A DNA stretch of 64,000 bases. It comes from Chitinophaga sedimenti (GTDB lineage Bacteria > Bacteroidota > Bacteroidia > Chitinophagales > Chitinophagaceae). The notes beneath the pieces were generated by a model, which saw only the letters and a list, made by a program, of their open reading frames with translations, made no database searches and had not been told where the DNA came from. Location: positions 2,232,001-2,296,000 of the forward strand of contig NZ_JAKUKA010000001.1 in assembly GCF_023156195.1 (NCBI RefSeq), in the 5' to 3' direction. Positions 30,827-40,928 of the stretch are shown piece after piece; within the stretch, counting starts at the first letter, position 1, and each line of letters begins with the position of its first letter. A program made the translations under genes and the position numbers.

Positions 30827-31560
30827 TTATTTCACTCTTTTCAGGTAACCCTGTGGGGCCACGCTGATCAATAATTTATTGTCGATCTGCTTGTCAATCT
30901 CAAACTGGTCGTTTCCTTTCAGGAACTCGTGTACAGCGGTGAGCGGGTTGTCGCCGGGACCCCACGGACGGTTAGCCACGTAGTTATCGGGCAGGAACTC
31001 CACGATGGTATCGAAACAAACCATGTAGCTGCCTTTCGTTACAAATGGCGCATACATATTCAGTTCGTGCAGTACGTGTTCATGCGTATGGTTGCTGTCG
31101 AGGGCCACCAGTACGGTTTGTTTGCCTTTGGCATATTCACCGGCCTGCGCCACGATCTCCGGATCGATAGCAGAACCCTGTATCATCTTGATTCTTTTAG
31201 CCATCGGGTGTTTCTCTATCTCGGCACGGTTGTGCGCGCGGATGTCGATATCGATGCCCAGTACCTCGCCTTTGCCGATCAGCTCCATGATGGAAGCGTA
31301 ATAGATCAGTGAACCACCGTGCGCAATGCCGGTTTCGATGATCAGATCGGGTTGCAGGTTCCAGATCAGTTCCTGCATGGCGATCATATCCTGCGGATAC
31401 TGGATGATGGGCCGGCCCATCCAGGAAAAGTTGTAAGAATACTGTGACTTGTTGGACGCGGTGTTAAACGCTTCCGCTGCACTTTTCAGTTCTTCATTAT
31501 GTTCGAACGAAGCGATGCGGTCTGCTCTTTCTGGACAAAGGCTTTTATTGGATCATTCAT
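30827..31560 (-). CDS. CmcI-family (cephalosporin hydroxylase-like) methyltransferase, frameshifted
   Basis: About 244 residues. The CmcI-type core is clear: WMGRPIIQYPQDMIAMQELI, DLIIETGIAHGGSLIYYAS (SAM-binding loop), GIDIDIRAHNR and ALDSNHTHEHVLHELNMYAP with the metal-site DSNHTHEH. The start is MNDPIKAFVQKE at 31560, overlapping the upstream reductase stop by 8 nt; one base is lost near 31519. Family members in polysaccharide clusters act as sugar O-methyltransferases. Here it could O-methylate the deoxysugar or the growing glycan (inference). Confidence 0.8.
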
Positions 31561-32410
31561 TGTTTAGAATGGTTTTTAGTTTTGTTGATTCGCCCCAGAA
31601 CTCCATGGGTTCATAATCGGGGTATGGGTAATGACCCAATACCAGTTCTATATGTTTATTGGCGCTAGCCAGATAATCCAGCACCAGTTGTTTTACGGTA
31701 ACCGGTTCGCCGCTGCAACAGTTAATAATGCCTGTCACCGCCCACTGCCCCGCGATTTTCACGATGTATTCCGCCACGGTAGTCACCGGCAGGTAATCGC
31801 GCACCTGCATGCCGCCACTCATCTCGAAACTGGCCTTCCCCTCTTCCAACGCCCGCTCCAGTTGCGACAATAACGATTTAGGATGTTGTCCTTTGCCATA
31901 CATGTAAAACAACCGCACCCAGCGGAAGGTAAACGGCTGCTGCTTTTGCAACTCCGTCATAAACTTGCGCAATGTGTCCTTCGCAAGCGCGTAGGGATTA
32001 TCCGGGCGGGCATCGTCGCTTTCTTTCAAAGCGCCGGTTTGCATGCCGTATTCGAAACAGGTACCGGTAATGGTAATATCTTTCAGCCCGTTGGTGACCA
32101 GGTTTTTCAACAACTGGTAATGGCGGGGCAAATTATCTTCGAAATGAAAAAGCGACTTGTAATTTGGTAAACCTTCCCAGGCCAGGTGCACCAGCAGATC
32201 GGGCTGACCAAAATACCGGAAGTAATCTACGGCCGGATCAAATTCCTCCAAGCGGAAAGGCACATACTGTACGCGGTTAAACCAGGCCATGGACGCAGCC
32301 TTTTCCGCACCGGCAGAAGTGGCGATCACTTCATATCCGTTTGCGAGCAGCTGCTCCACTACATACTGACCAATGAAGCCGGTGGCTCCTGTTACCAGTG
32401 CCTTTTTCAT
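31553..32410 (-). CDS. NAD-dependent epimerase/dehydratase (SDR), probable 4-ketoreductase
   Basis: 285 residues from MKKALVTGATGFIGQYVVEQ, with the extended-SDR GxxGxxG motif. The catalytic region TGTCFEYGMQTG and PDNPYALAKDTL provides the YxxxK pair (Y-A-L-A-K). The start overlaps the methyltransferase stop as TGATG at 32408-32412. In this operon position the most likely job is reduction of the 4-keto group of the CDP-activated, C-methylated sugar, but epimerization is possible. The frame is intact. Confidence 0.82.
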   Translation of the reverse strand: MKKALVTGATGFIGQYVVEQLLANGYEVIATSAGAEKAASMAWFNRVQYVPFRLEEFDPAVDYFRYFGQPDLLVHLAWEGLPNYKSLFHFEDNLPRHYQLLKNLVTNGLKDITITGTCFEYGMQTGALKESDDARPDNPYALAKDTLRKFMTELQKQQPFTFRWVRLFYMYGKGQHPKSLLSQLERALEEGKASFEMSGGMQVRDYLPVTTVAEYIVKIAGQWAVTGIINCCSGEPVTVKQLVLDYLASANKHIELVLGHYPYPDYEPMEFWGESTKLKTILNNE

Positions 32411-33633
32411 CAGGATACGCGCACGTTCGGAATAGGCACCACGAACTGGCCGCCCCATTCCCGGATGTACGACAATTGATTTTTAATCTCCGCTTCCAGG
32501 TTCCATGGCAGGATGATCACAAAATCCGGGCGCTCCGCTTTCAGGTGCGCTTCGTTCATGATCGGAATATGGCTCGCCGGCATAAACTTGTTCTGCTTAG
32601 CAGGATTTGCATCCACCACGAAGTCGATCAGGTCGGCCTTCACACCACAATAGTTCAGGAGCGTATTGCCTTTGGCAGCAGCGCCGTAAGCAGCTACTTT
32701 CTTGCCTGCTTTCTTTTGCTCCACCAGGAACTGCAACAGGTCTAATTTCACCTGTAATGCTTTTTGCTGAAAGTTATGATAGTATTCCAAACGCGTGATG
32801 CCGCGTTCTTCTTCTTTCTTCAATAAGGCCGCTACATTCGGGGTAATTTCTTTAGATGCATCCCCTTTATGTTTTGCATAAATGCGCAAAGAGCCGCCAT
32901 GCGTAGGCAGTTCCTCTACATCGAACATCTCTAAACCGGCGGCTTCAAATATCTGTTTCACGGTGTAGAACGACAGATAAGAGAAGTGTTCGTGGTAGAT
33001 GGTATCGAACTGGTTATTGTCTACCAGCTGCATCAGGTGCGGGAATTCCATGGTAATTACCCCCTTGTTTCAGCGCGATCTGCATGCCCTGTACAAAGTC
33101 ATTAATGTCCGGAACGTGCGCCAGTACGTTGTTGCCAAGCAACAGGTCCGCCTGGATACATTTCGCTGCCAGGTCTTTTGCAAACGCTACCCCGAAGAAC
33201 TGCTGTACGGTTTCGATCCCTTTTTCGATCGCCACTTTAGCAGTGCTGGCCGTAGGTTCCACGCCCAGTACAGGTACGTTTTTCTCTTTAAAATATTGCA
33301 GCAGGTAGCCGTCGTTCGACGCAATTTCAATCACTTTCGACGATTCGTTAAACCCGAAGCGGCCGATCATGGTTTCCGTATACTTCTTTGCATGCGCCAG
33401 CCAGGTGGTGCTGAACGAAGAGAAATACGCGTAGTCATTGTTAAACAGCGCATCCGATTTCTGGTATTCATCTACCTGCACTAAAAAGCAGTGATGGCAC
33501 AGGAATACTTTAACGGATAATAAGCCTCGGGCTCGTTGAGCTCCTCCGCTTTCAAATATGAATTCGACGCCGGTGAATTCACCAGGTCTATAAACACATG
33601 CTTCAGTTCATTTTTGCAAAACCTGCATTGCAT
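32410..33633 (-). CDS. Sugar C-methyltransferase (TylC3/NovU type), frameshifted
   Basis: About 408 residues with the three-part architecture of nucleotide-ketosugar C-methyltransferases. An N-terminal zinc-binding domain has MQCRFC and FLCHHC pairs. A SAM-dependent methyltransferase core has VIEIASNDGYLLQYF and LLGNNVLAHVPDINDFV. The C-terminal methyltransferase domain has DTIYHEHFSYLSFYTVKQIF, THGGSLRIYA and KVAAYGAAAKGNTLLNYCG. Breaks lie at ~33514 and ~33054. It starts 1 nt after the epimerase stop. Homologues methylate C3 (or C5) of 4-keto-6-deoxy sugars, so a branched-chain sugar is predicted. Confidence 0.87.
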
Positions 33634-33634
33634 A

Positions 33635-34183
33635 TCAGATGCCTTTGAAATTGTTAGTCAGATATTCATGTTTCTCGTCCCGCTCCGAAATATCGGCCAC
33701 TGCCAGCGGCCATTGAATGTTCAGCATCGGATCGTTGTACCGGAGGCCACCTTCATGACCCGGTGTATAAAATTCGCTGTGATGATACAGTAATTCGCAA
33801 TCGTCTGTCAGCGTCTGAAACCCATGGGCAAAGCCTTCCGGGATGTACAGCATGCGACGGTTGGCTGCAGATAATTCCGTCCCAAAAGCCTGCAGAAAGG
33901 TGGCTGAACCTTCGCGCAGGTCTACGATCACGTCAAATACTGCGCCGCTGATGCAGCGTACCATTTTTATCTCTTTAAAAGGAGGATATTGAAAGTGTAA
34001 ACCGCGCAGGCTCCCCTTTTTGCGGGTGAACGAATGATTGAGCTGCAACCACTCTTTCGTATGACCAATCGCTGCAAATTCGTTTTTGCAATACGTGCGG
34101 GCAAACCAACCACGGTGATCTTCGAATGCATTCAGCGAAACGACGTACGCGCCTTTTAAGGGAGTGGGTTCAAACTGCATCAT
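33635..34183 (-). CDS. dTDP-4-dehydrorhamnose 3,5-epimerase-like enzyme (RfbC/RmlC family)
   Basis: 182 residues from MMQFEPTPLKGAYVVSLNAF, overlapping the rfbG stop by 4 nt. The cupin fold is visible: FEDHRGWFARTYCKNEF, GSLRGLHFQYPPFKEIKMVR with the catalytic His in RGLHFQ, VFDVIVDLREGS, and MLYIPEGFAHGFQTL. Although named for dTDP sugars, its neighbours RfbF and RfbG make CDP-4-keto-6-deoxyglucose, so it probably epimerizes C3 and/or C5 of that CDP sugar (inference). Confidence 0.88.
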   Translation of the reverse strand: MMQFEPTPLKGAYVVSLNAFEDHRGWFARTYCKNEFAAIGHTKEWLQLNHSFTRKKGSLRGLHFQYPPFKEIKMVRCISGAVFDVIVDLREGSATFLQAFGTELSAANRRMLYIPEGFAHGFQTLTDDCELLYHHSEFYTPGHEGGLRYNDPMLNIQWPLAVADISERDEKHEYLTNNFKGI

Positions 34184-35247
34184 CCGCCGTATGCTTTGAT
34201 CTGTTGTAAAGTATATTCCAGGCGGCTGTCGGCGGGTTGCTTGTACCATTCCACCGTCCACTCAATGGCCTCGGCAGCCGTTAAGCGCGGCGCCCATTCG
34301 AGTTCGTCCATGGCGCGGGAAATATCCAGCTTCAGCAAAGTGGCTTCATGCAGCTGCCCCGGCTGCGAAGCATCCAGCCACGAGCCTTCGCCCCATACGC
34401 TGATCGCCTGTTCTACCAGCTCCTGCACCGTTAAGTGATCCGATGGCACAGGGCCAATGTTATATGGCCTGCTGAACGTTTCCGGTGCTTTGCTTAACAA
34501 AGCGCCCAGCAACAGGTACGCACCCAACGGCTCCAGTACGTGCTGCCAGGGCCTTACCGCCACCGGGTTACGGACCGATATGGGTTCGCCTTTCGCCGGG
34601 CACGGATGATATCCGGAACAATGCGGTCGACACTCCAGTCGCCCCCGATTACATTACCGGCGCGGGCGCTGGCTAATGCTTTACCGTGTTCGGCGATCTT
34701 ACCGGGATGAAAAAAGAATTGCGGAAAGAACTAACGACCAGCTCTGCACAGGCCTTGCTGGCGCTATACGGATCATAACCGCCCAGGGTATCTGTTTCGT
34801 GGTAAAGGATGTCTTTCTCCTTATTATCGTACACCTTATCGGTGGTAATCACCACGATCACACACTTTCCCGGCAGTTTAGACGCGGCTTCCAGCACATT
34901 GGCCGTACCGGTTACGTTCACATCGAACGTTTCGGCGGGCATCGCGTAGGAGCGGCGCACCAGCGGCTGCGCAGCAAGATGAAAGATATAATCGGGCTGA
35001 AAAGATCCGATGGTATCGAACAAAGTAGCACGATCGCGGATATCCGCAATCACGTCCGGGGTTTTCAGCCGGGGCTGTATGGCCTGGTACACGCCATCGC
35101 CATACTCCGGCGCCAGTGCATAACCTTTTACCACCGCGCCCAACGAATCGAGCCAGGCGGTCAGCCAGCTGCCTTTAAAACCGGTGTGCCCGGTTACCAG
35201 CACTTTTTATCCTTATAAAAGGAAGGAAAGTCCCTGTAACTTACCAT
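34180..35247 (-). CDS. rfbG: CDP-glucose 4,6-dehydratase, frameshifted
   Basis: About 357 residues from MVSYRDFPSFYKDKKVLVTG. It has the SDR motif TGHTGFKGSWLTAWL, DIRDRATLFDTIGSFQPDYI, HLAAQPLVRRSY, the TTDKVYDN segment, YDPYSASKACAELVVSSF with YxxxK, and a C-terminal RNPVAVRPWQHVLEPLGAYL. These are hallmarks of RfbG. Breaks lie at ~35206, ~34708 (FFHPGKIAEHGKALASARAG continues) and ~34597. It converts CDP-glucose to CDP-4-keto-6-deoxyglucose with bound NAD+. Its start lies inside the end of rfbF (7-nt overlap). Confidence 0.9.
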
Positions 35248-36017
35248 ACTTTCCACTTTGCTTTGTTGCTCTGCCACATGGACTCCAGCTCGATTTTATC
35301 GCGCAGTGCGTCCATGCATTTCCAGAAACCATTGTGTTTAAAGGCCATCAGCTGTTTGTCGTTCGACAAACGCTCCATCGGCGTATCTTCCCACATCATG
35401 TCGTCCTGGTTGCCTTCGAGGTAATTGAAGATTTCCGGGCGCAGCACAAAGAAACCGCCATTGATATAATGACCGTCGCCTTTGGGTTTTTCTTTAAACG
35501 TATGTACAGTGCCATCACTGCCCAGCTCCATACCGCCAAAGCGGGCTTCGGGCTGAATAGCAGTAACCGTCGCTATTTTATTATGTGATTCGTGGAAGGC
35601 AAGCAGCTGGCTCAGATTAATGTCCGATACGCCGTCGCCATAAGTAAGCATGAAGTCCTCGTTGCCAACATACTGCTGCACCCTTTTGAGTCTGCCCGCG
35701 GTTTTGGTATTTAAACCGGTATCCACGAGGGTTACCTTAAAAGACTCGGTATTGGTGAAATGCACATCTACTTTATTGCTGGTTAAGTCGATGGTCACAT
35801 CGCTGTTATGCAAAAAGTAGTGCATGAAGTATTCTTTGATCACGTATCCTTTATAACCCAGGCAAATAATAAAGTCATTAAAACCGTAGTGGGAATAGAG
35901 CTTCATGATATGCCACAGGATAGGCTTACCGCCGATTTCGACCATGGGTTTGGGGCGGGCGTCTGTTTCCTCGGCAATCCTGGTTCCAAGGCCACCGGCG
36001 AATATTACAACTTTCAT
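35241..36017 (-). CDS. rfbF: Glucose-1-phosphate cytidylyltransferase
   Basis: An intact 258-residue protein. MKVVIFAGGLGTRIAEETDA and RPKPMVEIGGKPILWHIMKL are the nucleotidyltransferase signature, with FIICLGYKGYVIKEYFMHYF and MLTYGDGVSDINLSQLLAFH characteristic of RfbF. It makes CDP-glucose from CTP and glucose-1-phosphate, the first committed step of CDP-deoxysugar synthesis. It is the first gene of a seven-gene, tightly overlapping operon running to 29590. The promoter should lie in the 55 bp before 36072, but I see no strong -7 box there. Confidence 0.95.
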   Translation of the reverse strand: MKVVIFAGGLGTRIAEETDARPKPMVEIGGKPILWHIMKLYSHYGFNDFIICLGYKGYVIKEYFMHYFLHNSDVTIDLTSNKVDVHFTNTESFKVTLVDTGLNTKTAGRLKRVQQYVGNEDFMLTYGDGVSDINLSQLLAFHESHNKIATVTAIQPEARFGGMELGSDGTVHTFKEKPKGDGHYINGGFFVLRPEIFNYLEGNQDDMMWEDTPMERLSNDKQLMAFKHNGFWKCMDALRDKIELESMWQSNKAKWKVW

Positions 36018-36072
36018 TTTTTGCTTATCTGTTATAAATTAGGTGCGTAAAGATATAGTATTTCGTTACAAT

Positions 36073-36755
36073 TTAATTGATCCTTCCCCCGCCGATAAAG
36101 TACTTTTTCCAGTAATCCTCGTTCAGGTCGCTGATCATGACCCCTGAGCTCACGGAAGCGTGTACAAAGCGGTCATTTTCAAGATATACCCCTACGTGCG
36201 ATACACTTTTACGGTTTATTTTGAAGAAGACAAGATCACCGTACTGCAGTTCTCTCCTGGACAGGCGGCGTGACTGCGCATACAAATCGGCCGAATTGCC
36301 GTAGTTGATGGCCGACTTGAATACCTCGAGGAGCATATTGGTGGCAAAGTGCGAGCAGTCGATCCCGCTACGGGTATTACCGCCAAGACGATAGGGCGTA
36401 CCCCACCACTCTTCTATGAAACCGAACAGTTTTGCATTGGTCACGTCTTCCACGGCCACATCGAGCAGCTGGGCGTATTTGAACTGCCAGCTGGCAGCCC
36501 TTTCGATCTCGGTGCCCGTATTACGGTCGTTCCACTCCTGGAGCGCGCATTACGGCCGTTATAACGATGCTCGGAGGTTTTAGCATCCCGCGAGATAGCG
36601 ATGTCATCTATAAATGTAACCTTGTTCTGATGATCAGCCGTTTTTTCCGCCCGCGGCTTCGTGGAAGACGCGGTTTTCTTCGCCGTATTGCAGGAAGCCA
36701 GCGCCAGCAGGCAAAACGGCAACTGTATTAAAATATTCCCCTTTCTCTTCTTCAT
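36073..36755 (-). CDS. NlpC/P60 family peptidoglycan peptidase lipoprotein, frameshifted
   Basis: About 228 residues. A lipoprotein signal (LIQLPFCLLALASC) is followed by a low-complexity spacer and then the NlpC/P60 domain. That domain shows WGTPYRLGGNTRSGIDCSHF with the catalytic Cys, VSHVGVYLENDRFVHAS with the catalytic His, and GDLVFFKI. A base is lost near 36541; the restored frame reads LQEWNDRNTGTEIERAASWQ. It cleaves gamma-D-Glu-diamino-acid bonds in cell-wall peptides in the periplasm. It is separate from the rfb operon (55-bp gap). Confidence 0.87.
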
Positions 36756-36919
36756 TTTCAGGCGACATGGTTTTTCTAAAAGTGTGCAAAATAAAAAAAT
36801 TACCGATAATGAGAGGGATCAACAGTATACAAATGATATTTTTTTTGAAGCCGTGGCGGTAGAGAAGTAACTTTCCGGGGTGGACCGTAGTATGGCGGAG
36901 CCGGTTAAAGGCCAGAACG

Positions 36920-36963
36920 GATGGTTCAGTGATGGTTGGGTGATGGTTCAGTGGTGGTTCGGT
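36920..36963. repeat. Four tandem 11-bp units (GATGGTTCAGT type)
   Basis: GATGGTTCAGT, GATGGTTGGGT, GATGGTTCAGT and GGTGGTTCGGT follow one another without spacers. They lie in the 466-bp gene-free stretch 36756-37221, between the NlpC gene start and the end of the aminotransferase gene. Apart from these and the 37021-37119 repeats I see no gene in that stretch. Confidence 0.85.
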
Positions 36964-37020
36964 AAGCCTGTCACGTCCTAAAACAGGTTGACACCCAGGT
37001 TAGCTAATCCGTATTAACAG

Positions 37021-37119
37021 GATCCTTACTGGATCCTTCGCTGATCCTTCGCTCATCCTAGGCTAAAACCGCTTCCACGGCCGATTGAACGTAGGATGAG
37101 CGAAGGATCAGCGAAGGAT
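37021..37119. repeat. 11-bp tandem units plus a 28-bp perfect inverted repeat
   Basis: Units GATCCTTACTG, GATCCTTCGCT, GATCCTTCGCT and CATCCTAGGCT (37021-37064) keep a strict 11-bp register. The segment 37033-37060 is repeated perfectly in inverted orientation at 37092-37119, leaving a 31-bp loop. The structure could form a large hairpin. It lies downstream of the aminotransferase gene. The inverted arm is itself built of 11-bp units. Confidence 0.88.
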
Positions 37120-37221
37120 GGTCTTAAGATGGTGTTAGGAGCCTCATGCGTAGACCATCAGATGAGCTTGTCACCGGGAATTAAACACCTTCTTCCGTGC
37201 AGGCCCTGACCAAACGCCGCC

Positions 37222-38512
37222 TTACCCCTTCCCCGCCATATCCCGCAGCACACTAACCAGCTTATCCAGGTCGGCGAGCCGCGTGTATACATGCGGCGTT
37301 ACCCGCACACAATGCATATTCTCCCGGCTCACGCTCACCGTATGAATGCGCGCCGCCTCAAACAGCCGTTTATCTACCTCGGCCGGCGTAAACCCGTTTA
37401 CCGACACCCCGGCAATAGCACAGCTAAAAGCAGGCTTCAGGGAGGTATGCAGTTTCACCCCGGAATGGCCCGGGCTTTTTCGGCCCAGTAGTTTTTCAGG
37501 TACCGGATGCGGTCTTCTTTCCGCTTCGGACCGATGGCGTTGTGAAAGTTTACCGCCTCGCCAATGGCCTGCTCAATGGCAAAGCTGCGGGTACCCAGTG
37601 TTTCAAATTTGCGGATATTGCCACTGCGTGGCTCGTCGTTACACAAAAGCGGCCAAATGTTGGCGATCTTATCTTTTTTATCCACAACAAACCACTGCCT
37701 ACGGGGGCCGATAGAAATTTATGTAGACTTGTACCGAAGTAATCGCAGTGGAGATCGGGGATCTTGAAGTCCAGCAAACCGAAGCTGTGCGCACCGTCAA
37801 CCAGCACCTCAATGCCCCGGCTGTGCGCCATATCGGCCAGTTTGCGAACGGGCATGATTTGTCCCACCCAGTTAATCAGGTGGGTAATATGCAGCAGTTT
37901 CGTTTGCGGCGTAATAGCATCCGAAAAGGCCTTTACAATGGCATCCTCGTCTTCCGAAGGAAAATCAAAGGAAAGCTGTTTATAATGAATGCCTTCCCGC
38001 AACTGGCGCTGCTTCCAGGCATTGATCATATTGGGATAATCCTGTACCGTACCGATCACCTCGTCGCCACGCTGTAAGGGCAGGCCGAATATCACGGTAT
38101 TTAATGCCTCTGTGGCATTGCGGTTAATGGCAATTTCTTCCGGATCCGCACCCGCCAGTGCCGCCAGTTGCTGCCGGAGCGGTTCACGGCCCTTGTCCAT
38201 AATGCGCCACATGTAAAAACTGGGGCCCTGGCTGGCCTGGGCGTTATATACATCCAGCGCCTTTTGTACCGATAGCGGCTGCGGGCTTACCCCGCCGTTA
38301 TTGAGGATGATGACGTCGCCTTTGTTCGCCGTGTAACTGTCCTGCACCGTTGCCCAATAAGCCTCGTTCTCCGCATCGGGCACCCTACTGTTTAACAAAC
38401 GTTGCGCATCAGCAAAGCTTTGTGCATGCAACAGGTTAAACAGGCTATTGGCGGAAAAGGCGCTGGCGGCCATCAGGGCTGACTTACTGAGAAAGGAGCG
38501 GCGGGACGACAT
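37222..38512 (-). CDS. PLP-dependent class V aminotransferase-fold enzyme with Tat signal, frameshifted
   Basis: About 430 residues from MSSRRSFLSKSALMAASAFS, a twin-arginine signal. The isopenicillin-N-epimerase-like fold shows NNGGVSPQPLSVQKAL, INRNATEALNTVIFGL, VLVDGAHSFGLLDF (PLP-binding Asp) and YFGTSLHKFLSAPVGSGL with the PLP lysine in SLHK. Breaks lie at ~37680 and ~37460. Family members act as epimerases, desulfurases or amine lyases; the substrate cannot be read here. Export of a PLP enzyme suggests a periplasmic role (inference). It is a single gene with the inverted repeat on its 3' side. Confidence 0.82.
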
Positions 38513-38611
38513 AGGTATTCTTTTAGGTAAGCACAATATAACAAAAAAGGCAGCAACTAAGCTGCGCCCTTATACGTTAATTAAGAAGATAAAGCAGCTA
38601 AACCACAGACT

Positions 38612-39252
38612 ATGCAGTACAAATTAGACAAACCCGTTCATGGTGAAAACGGTGTAGAGAAATATCAATGTACAATTGAATGGCGCAATGGCAGCTTTAT
38701 TGCCGACGAGCCGGTAAAAAGTGGCGGTAAAGACCGGGGCCCGATCCCTACACCCTGCTTCTCTCCTCCCTGGCCTCGTGTACAATGATCACACTGCGCA
38801 TGTACGTGGAGCGCAAAGGTTGGAACGTTCCGCATATCATCGTTAATACCAACCTATGGCAGGAAAAGAAAGAGGAGGTCATGAAAACGATCATCGACAG
38901 GGACCTCCAATTCCCCGGCGCGGAGCTGGATGCCGTGCAGAAAGACCGGCTGCTGGAAATCGCGAAGGCCTGCCCGATCTCCAAAATACTGGAAGGACAA
39001 ATTAACGTGCGCTCCTTTGTATTGCATGAAGAAGATATCGAAGAAAAAATTAAATACAGCAACAACGACATTACCGTTCTCTGGAAACCCTCATTCTGCA
39101 AGCATTCCGCCCGTTGCGTAAGCCAGCTGCCCGAAGTTTTCGATGTAAAGGCGCGGCCATGGATCAACATAGAAGGCGCCGCGACCGAACGGATTATTGA
39201 ACAAGTAAACCGCTGTCCGACCGGTGCACTTACCTACCTTAAAAAAGCCTAA
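38612..39252 (+). CDS. OsmC-family protein fused to a 4Fe-4S-type domain, frameshifted
   Basis: About 213 residues. The first ~140 are an OsmC/Ohr-like fold: YQCTIEWRNGSFIADEP, then PDPYTLLLSSLASCTMITLR with the reactive Cys. A second lobe runs to KACPISKILEG, which supplies the other Cys. The last ~70 residues (VLWKPSFCKHSARCVSQLPE, VNRCPTGALTYL) form a divergent 4Fe-4S mono-cluster domain (Fer4_19 type). A base is lost near 38737. A role in handling organic peroxides or thiol chemistry is inferred from OsmC. The reason for the Fe-S fusion is unknown. Confidence 0.82.
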
Positions 39253-39461
39253 AAAAACCGCGTTTTCTTCAACCTGAAATGGATGAACGGTATTGGAATT
39301 TACAATCTTAAATGAATTGTAAATGGCATAAAAAAATATCTTTATATTTTGATGGAAGTATGCCTTCAAATGCCCTAAATTCGGCCTTTCAAGCCGATTC
39401 GTACAATTGTGCGAAGTTATAAAAACGGCCATTCATCAACTGAAAAAGCGAACGTTTTTCA

Positions 39462-40873
39462 ATGAAAAGAAAAGTCAACTTTAGCGTATGGGCGGCAATC
39501 TTTGCAGGCATATTTTCTATGTCCGGCAACACCGCCTCAGCACAAAGCATCAGCGCGGAACAACTGCGCAAAGACCAGCAGGATTTTGTGAATCTCGGGT
39601 TTGGTATGTTCATTCACTATGGTATTGCCACTTATGTAGATGACGACTGGGCAGATCCCGATGCACCGGCATCGCTCTTCAACCCTAAGAAACTGGATGC
39701 GGACCAGTGGGCAAAAGCGGCTAAAACGGCCAATATGACCTATGGCTGCTTAACCACCAAACACCACAGCGGTTTCCCGATATGGGATACCAAAACCACT
39801 TCGTACAATGTGATGAACAGTCCGCTGAAACGCGATGTGGTAAAGGAATACGCGGATGCCTTCCGTAAAAACGGGCTGAAGGTAATGCTCTATTATTCTA
39901 TCCACGGACACGCACCACAAACTGCGCCCGGGCCAGATCACGAAAGCGCATATCGAAATGGTAAAAGAACAGCTGCGCGAGCTGCTGACCAACTACGGAG
40001 AAATTTCCGCCATGATCATCGACGGCTGGGACGCCCCATGGTCAAGGATCTCTTATGATGATGTGCCTTTCGAGGAAATCTACCAGCTGATCAAGTCCAT
40101 CCAGCCACGTTGCCTGGTAATGGACCTGAATGCGGCGAAATACCCTGCGGAAGCACTGTACTACACCGATATTAAATCGTACGAGCAGGGCGCGGGTCAA
40201 CACATCTCTAAAGAAACCAATAAACTGCCTGCCCTTTCCTGCCTGCCGTTGCAGAGCAACTGGTTCTGGAAAACCAGCATGCCGCGCCAGCGCCTGAAAA
40301 GCGTAGACGAACTGGTAAATAAAAACCTGATCCCTTTCAACCAGGCGTATTGCAACTTCATCCTGAACGTAGCGCCTAACCGCGACGGACAGTTCGATGA
40401 AAACGCGCTGAACGCACTGAAAGAAATTGGCAAACTGTATAAGAAACCTGCTACCCTGCCGGCTTTCCCGGAAGCAGCCGCGCCGATCATTTCACACAAC
40501 AAAGCGATTCGCCCCTGCCAACTCCAGCTGGAGCAACGACTACGCGATCATGGACTTTGCGAACGACGACCGTTTCCATACGGCCTGGAACAGCAATCCG
40601 AACGTAAAACAGCCCTGGTTTGAAGTAGAGCTGAGCGGTGATAAAGGCGTGAATATGATCACCATTTATGAAGAAAACCAGCGCATCACCAAATACCGTC
40701 TCGAATACAGCGTAAACGGCGTTTGGAAAACACTGCTCAACAGCACCGATACCGGCCGCGTAAAGATCCACCGCTTTAACCGCGTGTGGGCCGATAAAGT
40801 ACGGATCGTGATCGAGTCATATAAAGACACGCCATCCATCAACGAATTTGCGGTATACGACGAACGTCGATAA
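39462..40873 (+). CDS. Alpha-L-fucosidase (GH29) with C-terminal F5/8-type domain, frameshifted
   Basis: About 470 residues. A signal peptide is followed by the GH29 barrel: FGMFIHYGIATYVDDDW, TYGCLTTKHHSGFPIWDT (the KHH substrate motif), LKVMLYYSIHG, and AMIIDGWDAPW with the probable nucleophile Asp. The C-terminal ~120 residues (HTAWNSNPNVKQPWFEVEL, VRIVIESYKDTPSINEFAVY) form a discoidin/F5-8C-like carbohydrate-binding module. Breaks lie at ~39920 and ~40516. It should release L-fucose from glycans outside the inner membrane and fits the other secreted glycosidases in the window. Confidence 0.87.
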
Positions 40874-40895
40874 TAGCAATCACATCTGCATAAAA

Positions 40896-40928
40896 AAGGG
40901 GAAGCTTCAGACACAGCTTCCCCTTTTT
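40896..40928 (+). terminator. Terminator after the fucosidase gene
   Basis: AAGGGGAAGCT pairs perfectly with AGCTTCCCCTT around TCAGACAC, followed by TTTCT. Confidence 0.8.

Noticed and set aside
36920..37119. CRISPR array
   Set aside because: The repeats are 11 bp and contiguous, without unique spacers, and no cas genes are nearby.
36877..37221. Additional protein gene in the long intergenic stretch
   Set aside because: All frames are short and are interrupted by the repeats; no start context or conserved motif is seen.
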